A program made the translations under genes and the position numbers. From assembly GCA_034696485.1 (NCBI GenBank), contig JAQIWT010000041.1:1-48858 (forward strand): DNA of 48,858 nucleotides, written 5' to 3'. This DNA comes from Isohypsibius dastychi (taxonomy: Eukaryota; Tardigrada; Eutardigrada; Parachela; Isohypsibiidae). This document shows positions 11,401-28,300 of the stretch, piece by piece (position 1 is the stretch's first letter; each line of letters opens with the position of its first letter). Under the pieces are notes generated by a model. That model ran no database searches. It had not been told where the DNA came from and worked only from the letters and a program-made list of their open reading frames with translations.

Positions 11401-11475
11401 TACAGTTGGGTTCTTATGGAACCACAAACGTTGCCTATTCAGAATGCGGGACCCGATCATTGGATCAGCATGTAG
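8449..11475 (+). CDS. PRMT5: Protein arginine methyltransferase 5
   Basis: Exons 8449-8841, 9173-9457, 9531-9649, 9796-10420, 10647-11064 and 11141-11475 join in phase to 724 residues (human PRMT5 is 637). PRMT5 makes symmetric dimethylarginine on histones, Sm proteins and Piwi proteins, usually with WDR77. The N-terminal TIM-barrel part is divergent, but HDLQWNKNVIFTI aligns with the family's SG-DWN block. The catalytic part is clear: YAVFEADPIKY, the AdoMet loop VVGAGRGPLV (450-459), and the double-Glu loop SELLGSFGCNELSPE with catalytic E525 and E534. The C-terminal barrel contains LHGFAGYFDLKLYKDIS. Exon 1 reads through its donor to a TGA at 8920-8922, followed by an AATAAA at 8951, so a truncated product is possible. 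Confidence 0.96.
8951..8956 (+). other. Intronic poly(A) signal in PRMT5 intron 1
   Basis: AATAAA lies 29 bases past the stop met when exon 1 reads through its gtgagt donor, with a GT-rich stretch right after it. If used, it would end a transcript encoding only the first 131 PRMT5 residues plus 26 others. Confidence 0.4.
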
Positions 11476-12206
11476 GAATAGGAACTGCTGTCAGCTTGGA
11501 ATCCGGAAGAGACGTGATAGTTTTCCTTTTTATTTTCCTTGTTCATCTTGCTGGATACTTTCTATTTTTTATATTACTGTGCGGTGCGAATTATTAGGTG
11601 ATGAATTTATGTTTTATTTGACACGAAATTTTGGGTTTGGTTTTTGATAAAATACGGCCCTCTGAGTGTTGAGCGTTATTCCTGAATTCCGAATGAGCTC
11701 GATGAAGCATGATGTAAGCCATCCCGTTTCTGTTAACTTCAATCTTCGTCGCAGAGTTTGAAGAATTAAGGGTTTCGAATTAAGGCGGGGAAACTATACC
11801 AACCAGAAGGGTTCTGCTTATTGGTATCAAAATCTGACTCACGTTAGTGGTGGTCGAAGTAAAGTTCTAACCAATTCCTCCCTCCAAGAATTACAATATC
11901 CACGGGGAAGCCTGACGAGATTTGTGACCTTGGTTATGTTTTACATTGCAGCGAGTAGGCCGATTCACGGGTACATATTTTGTGAAAACTAATTTCACTT
12001 TGTCGGGTGAGCGAATATTGATTCGAACCTTTTCGAGTATTTCAGTAAGACCGGGACATGCCTTTCTTTATACTGTATTAATCCCATTCGCTAGCTTGGC
12101 AGACCGGTTTATTCAGCACCAGTACGTCCACAATACAAAAACAAGATCAGCTCAATATTGTCTGGATGAGGAAAACAGAATGAAAGACCATTCCGCAGGA
12201 GAGATA
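11476..12206. other. Intergenic between convergent PRMT5 and ACP6-like genes
   Basis: Non-coding 3' flanks. The long plus-strand frame that begins here at 11946 continues antisense through the phosphatase exon and is a shadow. The only clear signal is the minus-strand poly(A) hexamer at 12113-12108. Confidence 0.6.
12108..12113 (-). other. Poly(A) signal of the ACP6-like gene
   Basis: Minus-strand AATAAA, 94 bases past the stop codon of the phosphatase gene. Confidence 0.6.
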
Positions 12207-13935
12207 CTATTTCTTTTTCTCTTCATCTGGACGCCGGGTGTCCATACACGAAGCCTCCGTCTCAATTCCTTCTATGGGCTCCATATGTGGCGAGCGACGC
12301 TGACACAATTCCAAAAGGTCACGTCGGTCGACCGACACATCTTTCAAAAACGATGCAAAATCTTTCAAACTGTAAATGCCAATCTCTCCAGAAATTGCTT
12401 CTTTCAGCCCGGGAATTTTCTTCACATCACCCAAATATCGAACTCGTACAAGCGGCTTTCCAGTGCGACGATCCTCAATCAATTCCAATCTGAGATCAGC
12501 TGCATACGGAGGCCAGGTTCCGTCATATATTCCCAACGCGATCACAAGGGCGATCATCAGCGAATCGTGACAGGAAAACACCATCAGCTTATGTCGACTT
12601 TTATTCGCGAACGCAGATTTCATATTCTCCTCTGCCATATGAAGTACCGGACCACAAGCGAGCCGGAGGATCTCCCTTCGAACTTTCACGGGCGCCTCAT
12701 GTCCTGTAACCATTCTGGAAAGAACCGCAACGGCGTGCTTGTCTATTTTATCCTTCCAGCTCAACAACCCTGGGTGGAGTTCGAGGTTGTGTTCAAGGCG
12801 AGCCCAGACTTCGTCACGTAGTTCAACAAAGTCGATGCGCTTTTTGTGGAGTTCTCGGTCGTAGTTGAGGAAAGCTTCGAGATCGTCGCGGTCTTTGGTG
12901 AATCCGTCCAGCTTGGATGTCAGTTGCATTATACGCTTTCCGAGTCGGCTCAGTGAATCACAGAGTGCATAGTTTGGATAAAGAATCTCCTCCGATTCGT
13001 CGGCTGCGTAGATTGTGATCGGCCTTCCACGGTTAGCGGATTCAACGTCTGCAATCAAATTGTTCTAATGAGAAAAAATTCAAAAAACAGATTACAGAGA
13101 ACTAGATTCTGGAGAAATGTCTACATTAAGGTCACCATATCTTGTGCCGATAACAGAAAGTTCCGGGCCAAAGCTTACCGGAAGATTTAAGCTTGAAAAG
13201 GCCAGAGACCAACCAAGTCGCAGATTCAATTGTTCTTGTTATATTCGTTGAACGCACACTGGAATTCAGAACATGATCATGATGGCACAGAGGCACACCT
13301 GATATGTGACTACTCACTATATTTCTTCGTTATTGAATTCTGGATCTAGAAGGTGCTGCTGTTCCATATAGTCTTTCCGCAGTCTCAAACCGAGATCATA
13401 CAATTGTCGTTTCCCTACAAAACAACAAACGTTCAGTAACCACAAACTTGTCCAGGAGAGGAGGTTCAGGTAATTTCACCTCGCTCTGTGAGCTGACCGG
13501 TGAATGTTCCACCATGCAGCACTGTCTTCCGATGGTCCAGTTCAACTTTTCCCAAACCAAGCGGCTGACCTTGAAAATCGATCACACGATGGTGAAATGC
13601 TCCTAGACCGGGGGGATCCGATCTCATGGCGTCTTTCGGCCAATGAGCCTGAAATCGAAAATATAAATCCTTTCCGCCTATGTATGCACAGGAAATCAAG
13701 ATTCACACCAGACCTGTTCAAGGTACGGGATCTTCTTTAACGGAGATCGAGCGCCGTGTCGAATGAAAATCTGAACATTCCGTAGAATAAGGCCATTTGG
13801 AAGAACAGCTCTTTGAGAATCACCAGCTTCAGATAAAGCATGGATCTCAGTGGGAATACTCCGACATTTTAAATAAATCGCGGTGGATAAACCGATACAA
13901 CCAGTGGTGATGAACTTTGAGAATTTCACTGCCAT
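12207..13935 (-). CDS. ACP6: Lysophosphatidic acid phosphatase type 6-like (histidine acid phosphatase)
   Basis: Exons 13935-13714, 13648-13480, 13414-13318, 13258-13179 and 13048-12207 give 469 residues in phase; introns are 59-130 nt. It belongs to the histidine phosphatase superfamily, branch 2. The phosphohistidine motif RHGARSP is at 59-65, and the distal catalytic pair HD at 350-351 lies in FSCHDSLMIAL. LGIYDGTWPPYAADLRLEL and VRSTNITRT match ACP6 rather than prostatic-type or multiple-inositol-phosphate phosphatases. ACP6 hydrolyses lysophosphatidic acid to monoacylglycerol and is mitochondrial. The N-terminus is hydrophobic (FITTGCIGLSTAIYL), which could be a targeting or membrane segment. 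An in-frame upstream start at about 14070 cannot be excluded. The charged tail ending DEEKKK is a lineage extra. Confidence 0.92.
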
Positions 13936-15074
13936 GGAAGCTAAGGATAACAAGATTCGAGTAAAACAGATCAACGTGGAAGTTTTGTTGGCCTTATATT
14001 GGAAATGTTGTTGTTGCAAGTGACTGAGAGTCTGAGATGAGATGTCAGCAATGTTGTGGTTTTCATGCACGTCAATCGACGGTTGCTGCGTGAACCGAAT
14101 CGTGACTCACCGCTGGGTGCAAGCTCAGCTCCGTGCTGCTCCTCAAATTTCAGCGAATATATGTTAAAATCGCGTGGAACAAGGACGAAATTGTTCTCGT
14201 TTTAGTTTGTTTGTGACAATGTTGTCAAAAAAACGAATATTACGGAAAAATCTGTCCCTGTTGAAATTGAAAATACATACCAGCAGATAAAGGGGGCGCG
14301 ATGCATTCGAAATGACCTTTTTGTTAATATCTGAAACCGTGCACACAACTGAGCGTTATCAGTGAAAAATGCTTATTTCAAAAACATCGATCAGAGATTT
14401 TCAATAATCCGCGCAAATCAAGTAAACAAGAGTTGTAGATCTGCAGTATCTGTAGTATCATGTAGTTCTGCAATATCTCCGGCTTCTAATGAAGCACAGT
14501 ATTTAGACCAGGACCTTACAGGAAACAAAGAATTTGTGTTAACCATTCCCGATGTTTTTCAACTGAACTACCCCAACATAATTCAAACCGAACTAACAAC
14601 GTTATTCAGCGCTCAAAGGTGCGGAGATATGCGTGATGTTGCGTCTGAATCCGGTGTCCGATCAAAGTCCTGGGCATCATACACGAGGCTGGCTTCCATG
14701 ACTGAATCCGATGAGTCGCTGCATTCATCCGCTTCAACCATATACTCCACGCGCAATGTTGTTGTTATTCTCGCAGACCAGCCTTTTCTTTCGCTAAGTT
14801 CCAAGAACCGAAATCCACTGAACGTCAGATCTACAGTAGCAACCTATATAAATTTTTGTAGCCAGTAGTTCAATGTAACTTTATTCAGTACTATCACTTT
14901 ACCGTAAAAACACGTTTTCTGTTTTATCTTCTCCAGCTTTTTGCAAATAATTCGCATTCGGAGCATTCTACTTCATCATCCGCAAAATGGGGTACATTGA
15001 TTTTCTATTCGTCGTAGTGTTGCTTTAATTTTTAGCTTGATTTCAGCATTCTAAGTCGCCAAGCAAGCAGCCAT
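13936..15074. other. Intergenic with one unplaced reading frame
   Basis: Between the divergent phosphatase and dehydrogenase genes. Apart from the 14362-14868 frame listed separately, I see only flanking sequence. A good acceptor, ttgatttcag, lies about 28 bases before the dehydrogenase start, consistent with an upstream non-coding exon. Confidence 0.45.
14362..14868 (+). CDS. Unrecognised 168-residue reading frame
   Basis: An open frame beginning MKNAYFKNIDQRF and ending INFCSQ. It is Ser/Thr-rich, has no signal peptide, no membrane segment and no motif I can name. Its minus-strand shadow (14830 to 14613) is also open and has an acidic, Ser-rich composition, so I cannot tell which strand, if either, is coding. 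No poly(A) signal or splice pattern supports it. It could be a lineage-specific gene, an exon of something longer, or chance. Confidence 0.2.
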   Translation: MKNAYFKNIDQRFSIIRANQVNKSCRSAVSVVSCSSAISPASNEAQYLDQDLTGNKEFVLTIPDVFQLNYPNIIQTELTTLFSAQRCGDMRDVASESGVRSKSWASYTRLASMTESDESLHSSASTIYSTRNVVVILADQPFLSLSSKNRNPLNVRSTVATYINFCSQ

Positions 15075-16334
15075 ATGGAAGAGGAGCCCTGTGATCGCCT
15101 GACCGTGCAAACACCTGCTGTCATCTCAGTACCATCGAAGAACTCCCGAGCAAAAGCCAAGGTCGGTACGTGGACCCTCCCGAGCGTGCCTCCAGCGAGA
15201 TACTGCCGCGTTAAGATGTTGCGCTCACAAATCTGCAACAGCGACCGCCGTGTCCTCGCTGGCACAAAGACAGGTGATGCAAACCACCAGCCAGTCGTGC
15301 TGGGACATGAAGGTATCGGGCGAGTCTTCCAGGTCAACAAATGTAGTCAATATCAAGTGGGTGATCTGGTCGTCCTGGGACCTCATTTCGTCGAGCCAGA
15401 TGATGAGATGCTCGCCGCTGGATTACCCAACTTGAGCAAGAAAATGAAGCACCTGGGCATCCACATGAACGGCACTTTTGCTGATTACATGGACTTCCCT
15501 GAGTATACGATATTCAAGATCCCGGAGTGCGACGAACCAGAGAATACGGAGAGCTATTATGATCAGATGGTCATGATTGAACCCCTTGCCTGCGTCCATC
15601 GGGGATACAAACTTCTGGAGTACACAGACTCCAAAAATACAGTGCTCATCCTTGGTGGTGGCCCCATGGGAGTCCTCCATGCGATTCACCTGCAACGACG
15701 TTATCCAGCCAGTGAGGTGACCATTTTTGACAATGACCCACGACGCCGGGCTTTGGTACGCAGTCTCAAAGGGTTGAAGGCAGTTGTGGTGGACCAGCTG
15801 AATCTGAATTCGCAGTTCGACCTTGTGATTCCAGTCACGAGCGACTGGGTCGCTAATACTGTTGACGCTGTTCACCACGTGAAAAACTATGGAACCGTTT
15901 TGTTGTTTTCGGGAATTGATGGGTGCAGCGAGATAAACCGACCGGTTGTTGCAGGGGTGGATATTGAGGTTGTCCATCGTTATGAGCATTCTGTGCGAAT
16001 AATGAAGTTTGAATTATTCGGGGGAAAGAAAACGTTCGACGTGATGGGGACCTCTGGTTACGTGCACGACGATTTCCAATCCGCCGTCGAAGACCTGCGA
16101 GAGGATTTTTTTGGCGGAGGGGAGGTCTTGTACTCGAAAGTTTCAACAGCTGTCATTGAGGGTTTGGATGGAACAACAGTTTTCGACCAGTCTGGACTTC
16201 ATGATGATGCCGTATTTAACGAGCCCGCACTGGGTCCATTGCTGGAACTCCACGACGATGGAATGACTGGCGCGTTTAATGTACATAATTATCTGAAAAT
16301 TCTTGTTCGACATGGCAAGCTTGAAGTATTATAG
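15075..16334 (+). CDS. Zinc-dependent MDR-family dehydrogenase, intronless
   Basis: One uninterrupted frame of 419 residues. It is a medium-chain dehydrogenase: catalytic-zinc ligands C54 (in QICNSD), H78-E79 (VVLGHEG) and E169 (MIEPLACVHRG), then a GroES-like fold followed by a Rossmann domain with GGGPMG (194-199) and an acidic FDND at the end of beta-2, which favours NAD over NADP. The four-Cys structural-zinc lobe of classical alcohol and sorbitol dehydrogenases is absent from residues 100-130. The substrate is probably a polyol or sugar alcohol, judging by the EPLACV class, but this is inference. Every confident neighbour up to 40 kb away, except the 47855 gene, is split by introns, so retrocopy or transfer from bacteria is likely. 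It has its own AATAAA 70 bases downstream. Confidence 0.93.
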   Translation: MEEEPCDRLTVQTPAVISVPSKNSRAKAKVGTWTLPSVPPARYCRVKMLRSQICNSDRRVLAGTKTGDANHQPVVLGHEGIGRVFQVNKCSQYQVGDLVVLGPHFVEPDDEMLAAGLPNLSKKMKHLGIHMNGTFADYMDFPEYTIFKIPECDEPENTESYYDQMVMIEPLACVHRGYKLLEYTDSKNTVLILGGGPMGVLHAIHLQRRYPASEVTIFDNDPRRRALVRSLKGLKAVVVDQLNLNSQFDLVIPVTSDWVANTVDAVHHVKNYGTVLLFSGIDGCSEINRPVVAGVDIEVVHRYEHSVRIMKFELFGGKKTFDVMGTSGYVHDDFQSAVEDLREDFFGGGEVLYSKVSTAVIEGLDGTTVFDQSGLHDDAVFNEPALGPLLELHDDGMTGAFNVHNYLKILVRHGKLEVL

Positions 16335-17385
16335 CTCTGTTTGTAGCACTAGACGGGCATGTTATTTATTTGTTGACTTGACCTTCCTCTTATTACTGTA
16401 TTAAATAAACCAAAGTTGCATCACCTCTGAAACAAAGTATGCATGATAACACTGACCACAACAACGTTCAGTAATTTAGTTTACCAGGTGAATGGAACAT
16501 GAACAACATCATCTTGAATGTTAACGAAATTGGCAAATCTTTATCAAATAGAAGTGTGACGAATGATTGAATTCAATTACATCACATGACACCGAATCAC
16601 TCTGCTTCAGTGCTCACAAACGAATCTGCTCACATCGCTGACCTTTGTGTCACAGCCAGCTGCATGTCTGCCGCCCGCATGCCATCTCCTGCACAAAATG
16701 ATCCGAGGGAATCTATTCTGTACTTTTGCACCAAAAAGTGCATATGAAGCTGCATCCGAACTTTGACTCAAAACTCTTCAGGTTTTTTCCAAACTATAGT
16801 TGTACAGACCCACTCGCACACCATCATTCTAACTGAAACTTGTATACTGTAGCTCACCACGCTTAGCGGATGTGTTATCATAGCAGTGTTTTGTGAGTGT
16901 AAAATTGAACTCTCGAAAGCAAAATCAAGTCGTTGAGACCTGTTTTCAACGCAAGCCAGTTCAAATTAGATGTCGTTTATTCGGATGTCCCTTTGATTCA
17001 TGGGGAGAAAACAAGGAACACCAGCTGCGATGAGAAAATTTCACTTTGACTAGACTCAAACACACAATATCGGTTATTGGCTGTCCCGAGATATCCGAAT
17101 CCTCCGTCGGTCACTCCCCCTGAGTTACAGTTTCTACTGTGGGATGAAAATCTGCGATTCCGTTAGATCGAAACCACAACTGGGGTGGTGACTATCGTAA
17201 GAGCTACTAGGCTTACGATGTTTGACTACTTCTGTTTCACGGTAATGTTAATTCGCGAAAAATCGGTCGATTATTGATTCATGGTTCTGGCAGTCAACAA
17301 TCTACACGTTTTCTTGAGAATAAAGCACGTTTCTTTGGCACCACAATATTCTTTGTGTCTTCTCAGAAATTTCATTGAAGCGGCC
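16335..17385. other. Intergenic: dehydrogenase 3' flank and receptor upstream region
   Basis: Poly(A) signal at 16404-16409. No other gene or repeat recognised. An acceptor (tcttctcag) about 20 bases before the receptor start suggests a non-coding first exon for that gene within this stretch. Confidence 0.5.
16404..16409 (+). other. Poly(A) signal of the dehydrogenase gene
   Basis: AATAAA, 70 bases past the stop codon. It shows that this intronless gene sits in a eukaryotic transcription unit and is not bacterial contamination. Confidence 0.65.
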
Positions 17386-19909
17386 ATGATTATTATCCGA
17401 ATTCTACAATTGTTCACGGCGTGTCAAGTCTTCATCGACTGCCACCCTGTGAGCATCGAGATAGCGACTCTCGGGCTGGTTCAACCTGCTCTACCAACTA
17501 TTGCAAGCCTGGTTGACCATGCTCCTGCAATTGATGACGCAATATGTGATCTGAACAAGCGGTTCAACAGTGATCTGTCCTTTACCTCAACGTTAATTTA
17601 CAATTCTTCGTACGGCAATTGTGGTGACCTCGCTATGGGAGCCGACGTGATCTTGTCGGATTGGTACTACAACAGAAGGTCGAATGCCGACTTCCATATA
17701 ATAATATCACCAGGTGCGAATGAAAAACAAAATCCGTTTTTCCCGGCTCAATGTGTTTCTTAAGGATGCACTGAGAACTTCCAAGTTAACCGGCTTGCAT
17801 CAAACTGGGACCTACTTTACGTTTCAACGTACGGCTTTTTCGGAGCAAATATGTAAAACACCTGATTATTGCCTTTTTCGTAAACAGCGTGTCTACGGAG
17901 GAAATCATCAAGAATAAAAAGATAGCTCCGACATGGGTTACATCGTCTGCTATGGCGCCCGCGCATTTTGCGATGTTCATACAGCATCTTCTGGATATTT
18001 ACAGTTGGGCTACAGTTCATCTGGTCCTTGATCTGGATGGAGTTACAGGCCACGCGATAATTTTCGCCACCCTCCCAAATCTGATGAGGAAAAATCCAAG
18101 CGCACAACTTAGCACGACAACAATCCGTTCACAGCGTGTAGCACCGGACTATGAAACAATACTTAAAGACTTTTATTCAAAAAGCAGAGGTACCTTGAGA
18201 GAAAGTCTCGCTCATATAATTTGGTAAACCCTCATGTTTTATAGTCCTTGTTTTCTGCGGTGAACATGACCCATTCCGTGCCATGATGGTAAAGATTTTA
18301 TTAATTGTTTTTGGATAAAACATTTCGTGTTGGTCAGTTTTTCAAATACGCAGGTCAAAGCAGCCCAGCTCAACATGACTAATGGTCAATCGGTGAGAAG
18401 TTAACTTCCATGGCACGAGTTTGGCATATGCTCGATTCATTCATAATTTCAGGTGTTCATAGCAGTTGAATTCTGGGAAAAAAACAGGGGTGGTAAATCG
18501 ACCTGGTTAAGAAATGATAAGTACGATGCCATCGCGCGGGAAGCGTACAGATCGGCAATTTTAGTTACTCAAGATCCATCGATTTACGATCTTCCGTACA
18601 ACAGTTCAGCGAAGAAATGGCGAGCTGAGACACTGAATCGATTTAATCATTCAGTCGATTTGGAAGATTGGGTTAGTTATAACGTATCGACTTCCCAGTC
18701 TTATGACCGGTCAAATTCGAAATATTGCAGCCGAAACCGGCGGTTGCTAGCACGTATGCTGCGTTCATGATTGTCGGATCGGTAATCATTACGGTCACGA
18801 GTTTCGGTGAAACTTTCGTTAACGTGGATCAATATCGCAGATAATCGAAGAAATCGTCAAGAATAATGACAGCAACCGTAATGGAAGAGCTCTTGCGAAG
18901 AGGTTCTCGAACCGCACCTACGACCTGAACTACACCAAACTGCAGATTGACGAAAATGGTGAACGGTATTCTCCGCTCTACGCCGTCGATCTTAACGTCT
19001 CGACTGGACAACTCAAAGTTTGAGTTAGCCACATGATTCAAACTACGGTTCGTTTAGTGATGTTTCTTTTAGCCGTTTTTGAAGTATTTTCGGGGAGGTC
19101 GCCATCAAGTACTCAGTGAAGTGGACTGGGGTGGAAGTCAAAGCCATCAAGTACCGCTCAACGAGCCAAGATGTGGATATCGCGGAGATCGCAGCGAATG
19201 CATTGCAAAAGGTCAGGAACACTACAGAAGAGTTGTTTAGAGCATAACGTTCGACTGTTTTTATAGACATTCCTTCTGGGATTATTGGTGCTTGCGCTGC
19301 ACTTATGGGTGCCATCATTCTCTGCTCGGTAATCTTGGCATGCCGTATGAGGTGAGTGTATTGTGTTAGAGAGCGAACACATGAACTACTACAATTGCGG
19401 GTTATTATCATCAGCAGAAGCAACCTGCAATGGGGGCCAATTGAAATTTGGTCTAATGCAAAAAACTTCGGTTTACCGAAGGCATTGAGACTGAAATAAC
19501 TACTTAACAAGTTTCTATCGTATTGCAAACTGCCAGGATTGGCCTCGGCACTCCAGCCAAATTTGTTACCCTTAATGCACATTGGTCATAGTACCCAGTC
19601 TGGCCCAGTTGTTCTTGTCTTGAACACATTACGTGAACTCCCACAACAAGACTATTGTTTGTGTGTTCGATACAGTTCGGGTCCGCAAAATTTGCACTTC
19701 AATATTCGTTTTGAATAAGAACGAACTCACCCATTGAATTTGATTGTAGGATGTTAGATGGAAAAGAACGAAAATCATGGTTGCTGACTCATTCACGACT
19801 GAAATTCGTCGTGGTGGACGAACCGGAGCGTAGAGTTAGTCTCATGGTAAACAAAGAAGATGTGCCGAAAGAATCACGCTGGAAAACACGACGTGCCAAA
19901 AGGCTTTGA
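17386..19909 (+). CDS. Natriuretic-peptide-receptor-like protein without kinase or cyclase domains
   Basis: Eleven exons in phase: 17386-17713, 17765-17852, 17888-18189, 18245-18288, 18354-18392, 18453-18671, 18731-18781, 18841-19017, 19073-19211, 19267-19351 and 19750-19909; 543 residues. Signal peptide MIIIRILQLFTACQVF, then an ANF-receptor ligand-binding domain: SPGCTENFQVNRLASNWD, VLVFCGEHDPFRAMM, a late LQIDENGERYSPLYAV block, then VPLNEPRCGYRG, the Cys-containing juxtamembrane signature of receptor guanylyl cyclases. One membrane helix (468-488) is followed by only 55 basic residues, where a cyclase receptor would have several hundred. This matches the layout of the NPR-C clearance receptor, which internalises ligand or couples to Gi. 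A receptor cyclase that lost its intracellular half is the alternative. No cyclase exon is visible before the next gene. Confidence 0.84.
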
Positions 19910-20489
19910 TTGCTTCCAGTGTCCAGCTGCTCGAAGTTCAAGCTAGAATGAAATTAAAACGATCACCGTGTTTTTTTGCACTGTGTTCATCATTCTCAGA
20001 GGTCAGATGCCGTGTAGGCTGTCTTGAGAATTTTCGGAAGCATAACAGGAGTGCAATGTAACATATTAATTTGACACTGTTTTTCGTCTTGTCATTATGG
20101 AGTCTACGAATTCCAGACGAGATCAATGTCGAAAAACAAAGCAATAACCGAACCAAAACAAAAACATGTTTATCTTCTAGCATTACATCATCACCAGCCT
20201 GATCCAATCATGTAGGACGGTGTGCTGCGTATCAAGGTCAACACACTCATCAATCAGGAGGAAAAAGCTACAACATGTCACAGTTGATTAACCAATCAGT
20301 ATCAGCGAGAAAATGTGAATCAGGACAGCTCGAATGAGTAAATAAAAATTGAAAAACAAAGATTCGTCTCTTCTGGTGTGAATCACCGGGCTCTAAATTT
20401 GGCAAACATTAACAGCAGAAGCGCATATTTCTCTGAAGCGCTTAAAAAAGCAGTATAGCCCATTGATGGACGCATCAACTGGAAAACAA
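19910..20489. other. Intergenic between convergent receptor and kinase genes
   Basis: Non-coding, with no kinase-homology or cyclase exon on the plus strand, which supports the receptor really ending at 19909. No poly(A) signal stands out near either stop codon. Confidence 0.5.
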
Positions 20490-25315
<4,826 letters not shown>

Positions 25316-28300
25316 TTTTCTCGGCTGGGATTTGAGTAGACAAGCAGCTCAGCAGTAGGAGCAGAAAAATGCGGAATTGCTCAAATCCCAATCATCTAAT
25401 CTGCAACAAGTACAAAACGCAGCATGAGATGAATGATTGAATACGCGCTACAAGAGGATCTCTTGGCAATAAGACTGGTAGGATTCGCGTGATGTTCGGG
25501 GAAATGCAATTCGATTCATCCACCACTAAACTGTCAGTCTGACGTTCTTATCCAACTAAAATCTTCAGTTCTTTGAATTCAAATTTCATGCGAGATGAGG
25601 GTATAGTTTTGAAGGTCACATTCTGGTCTGTATACTCTTCATGACTGGAATTTAAAACATCTTTGACTTCCAGGACTGCAAACCTTCATTTCACGTCCTC
25701 ACAGGAATAACAGAGACTATTCAACTGATTTTGTCTCATAGCAGGTGTGCCAAGAATCACTTTCAGATGAGATCAGTTGAAATGAGCCTTGAGAATCAAG
25801 CTATCAAGCCAACGTGTCGCAGAGACAAGAAACTCATGAATTGAAAGGTCAATTCTGAGTGTTCATTGACATTTGCGCATTTCTTATAACAGCCATTTAG
25901 TTTTCAACGAGATATCGAGAAATTTCGATGTTTCAAGGAAACAAGATCTGCGAAAAAACTTTATTCAAAGCTAAATCTTAGTGCATTGTCTGCATAACAT
26001 TACAATCCGGAGTTCCAAACTTCTGACAGCATTTTCTCAATTCACTCATCTTGTACCCGTCTTCCCAATCTCGCCACTCTTACCCATGTTTTTCATTCTT
26101 GAGATAAACCCTGGTGTTCAGTGTTATTCCAGACTTCGAAACTACAGCGACAGAAACGGTTCACCTTTTGAACCTTCTCGATAACCCGAGATTTGAATAT
26201 CTCTGCGCCATTTTCTACTCAAATGCCAAACAACAACATATTCGATAAAGCGTTTTCAGCCATCGTTCGTTGATCTCCTCGTTCTTTCTGATCAGGTTCA
26301 ATAAAATCCAATCAAGATCTCAAAGTTATTTCTATCCTGACTGATTTCGGAAGTTTCCGTCATCCGCCGGTCAAAACGTTAACTCTTCGCTCCGCCCCTT
26401 AAAATGTTTATGCTCCACATTCATTTAGAACGAAGGCCTGGAGCGGCTCCCAAAGTCTGCTTATCGGTAAAGTGCAATTACGTTTCTGGCTAATTACCAT
26501 CTCCCACTCATCACCATGTTGTTTTTTATGCCGCGAAAAACGATGATTGTGCTTTTCTTCGCGCGATGAGTCGCGCTTTTTGAATGATGAATAATCTTCG
26601 AATCTGAGCCAAGTTTCCGATTCTGATTTCTGCCAGGGCTTACGAATGTTATTCGACACCAACATGGATCATTCGCCATTTAGGCTAACTTGTAAACGTT
26701 GAAAAGGAGAGCAGACAGTAAAAGATTTCTGGTTCTTTGAAAGAAATTCAAAGCGCAAACGGAGTCAATAGGGAGAGGCTCTTGGCTTTAAAATCAATTG
26801 CCTGTCAAAAGATATTTGCCGAGCTGACGAATTCTTTGAAGTGTTTGAAGGAAAACAAAAAATATTCTAGTGGGAACACGCGTCTCACGAGAACGAAAAC
26901 TGTGAAAAAACTTGTACAACGCAAAAATGGTTTATGCCAAAGTCCAAGCAAACTGCCGATTTGATTTATATGCAAAAGACCATGACCCCTCTATGGCTCT
27001 AGCTACATTCAATGCAGTGGTCATCTCTATTGGACAAAAGACTTTAAATTGGCGGTCGATGTTGGAGATTGCCTTCTTTCCTCATGAACGAAACGGAACA
27101 TTGAAAATAGTGAAGATACAAATTATTAAAATTACACAATTCAAACTCTCATTAAACTGATTTCGAGCATTCATGAATCCACCGAAACTGCGGCAATCTA
27201 AACAGGCATGCCAAATTCGATACCGCAAAACTGATCAAGTTCAAATTGTAGATGAGAAGCGAACAGACTGTCATGAATTTTGAAATCCATATTTTGAATT
27301 TTACCTGAATAATGATTCAGAAAAAAGCAAGCCCGATCGAAGTGTTGTCTCATCACAAATAAATGGACATCCGTAGATCCCCGATTCGGTTGATTGGCAG
27401 ATATAGCGATCAAAAAAGTCAACTCGGATCACATAACAACAAATCGATCAACTCAATTTGAGTCAAATAACTCCACGGCGCTTCCGATGCGGTATCCAAA
27501 TAAAATTCAAAAAAGCAACTCGTGTAAAAAAAACAAAAGACAGCCGAAAAAACAGTGTATCAACTGTACACTGTTATCGTCGGGGCTAGACAAGCTGGCG
27601 TTTCCGAAACTCACTTGATCAGCGCGAAAAATATCCTGACTAAGCAGATGCAGGCGGCGGAAGTTGGAGTTGAGAAGAGAGCAAGCAATATCCAAAAAAT
27701 GCGCCTACACGTTGGCTCATAACCGTTTCTCATCCATACGGAAGCCCGGCGAGATGGTCATGTCTTGACCTAAAAATAACGCAAAACTCCAACCTCTTTT
27801 CACTTTAATGCTCTCTAGCCGCAATGCAAACTCGCATTTCTAAGCCAGTGGATAAATATTCAGAGTGAGAGAGAGCCTTAATGCCGGATATCATTACGAG
27901 AAGCTGACCATTTTTCACCCATGCACCGGAAGTGGTGTTATAGACGGCTGTTTGGGGAGGAGGCCTCTTCTGCGGATTACTGGTTGAACCCCTGAATGTG
28001 TCAATAATGCCGAAACGCTTTTACGGGGGTAACAGATTTATGGGCTTTATTACATGAATTGTGATGTTTAAAAACAAGCTTATGCTTTTAAGCTGGCTTT
28101 CATTCTCCGCGCACAATTAAAGCCTTGCTATTTTGCCCGGATCGGAGCTGATGGAGAAGATGACTAAGGGATCACATGAAATGAGTTAAATTCTGAAGTG
28201 AATCAAGCGTCACTTTCTGTCGCTTCATATTTGGAATAAGAATGGAAAATAAGTTGGAAAACAGAAGCAAGAAAAAAATTATTCGATCCATGACTGATCG

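Noticed and set aside
11946-12821. 291-residue plus-strand open frame
   Set aside because: It lies antisense to the ACP6-like exon, which has clear catalytic motifs; the plus frame has none.
15423-15989. 188-residue minus-strand open frame
   Set aside because: Antisense shadow of the MDR dehydrogenase.
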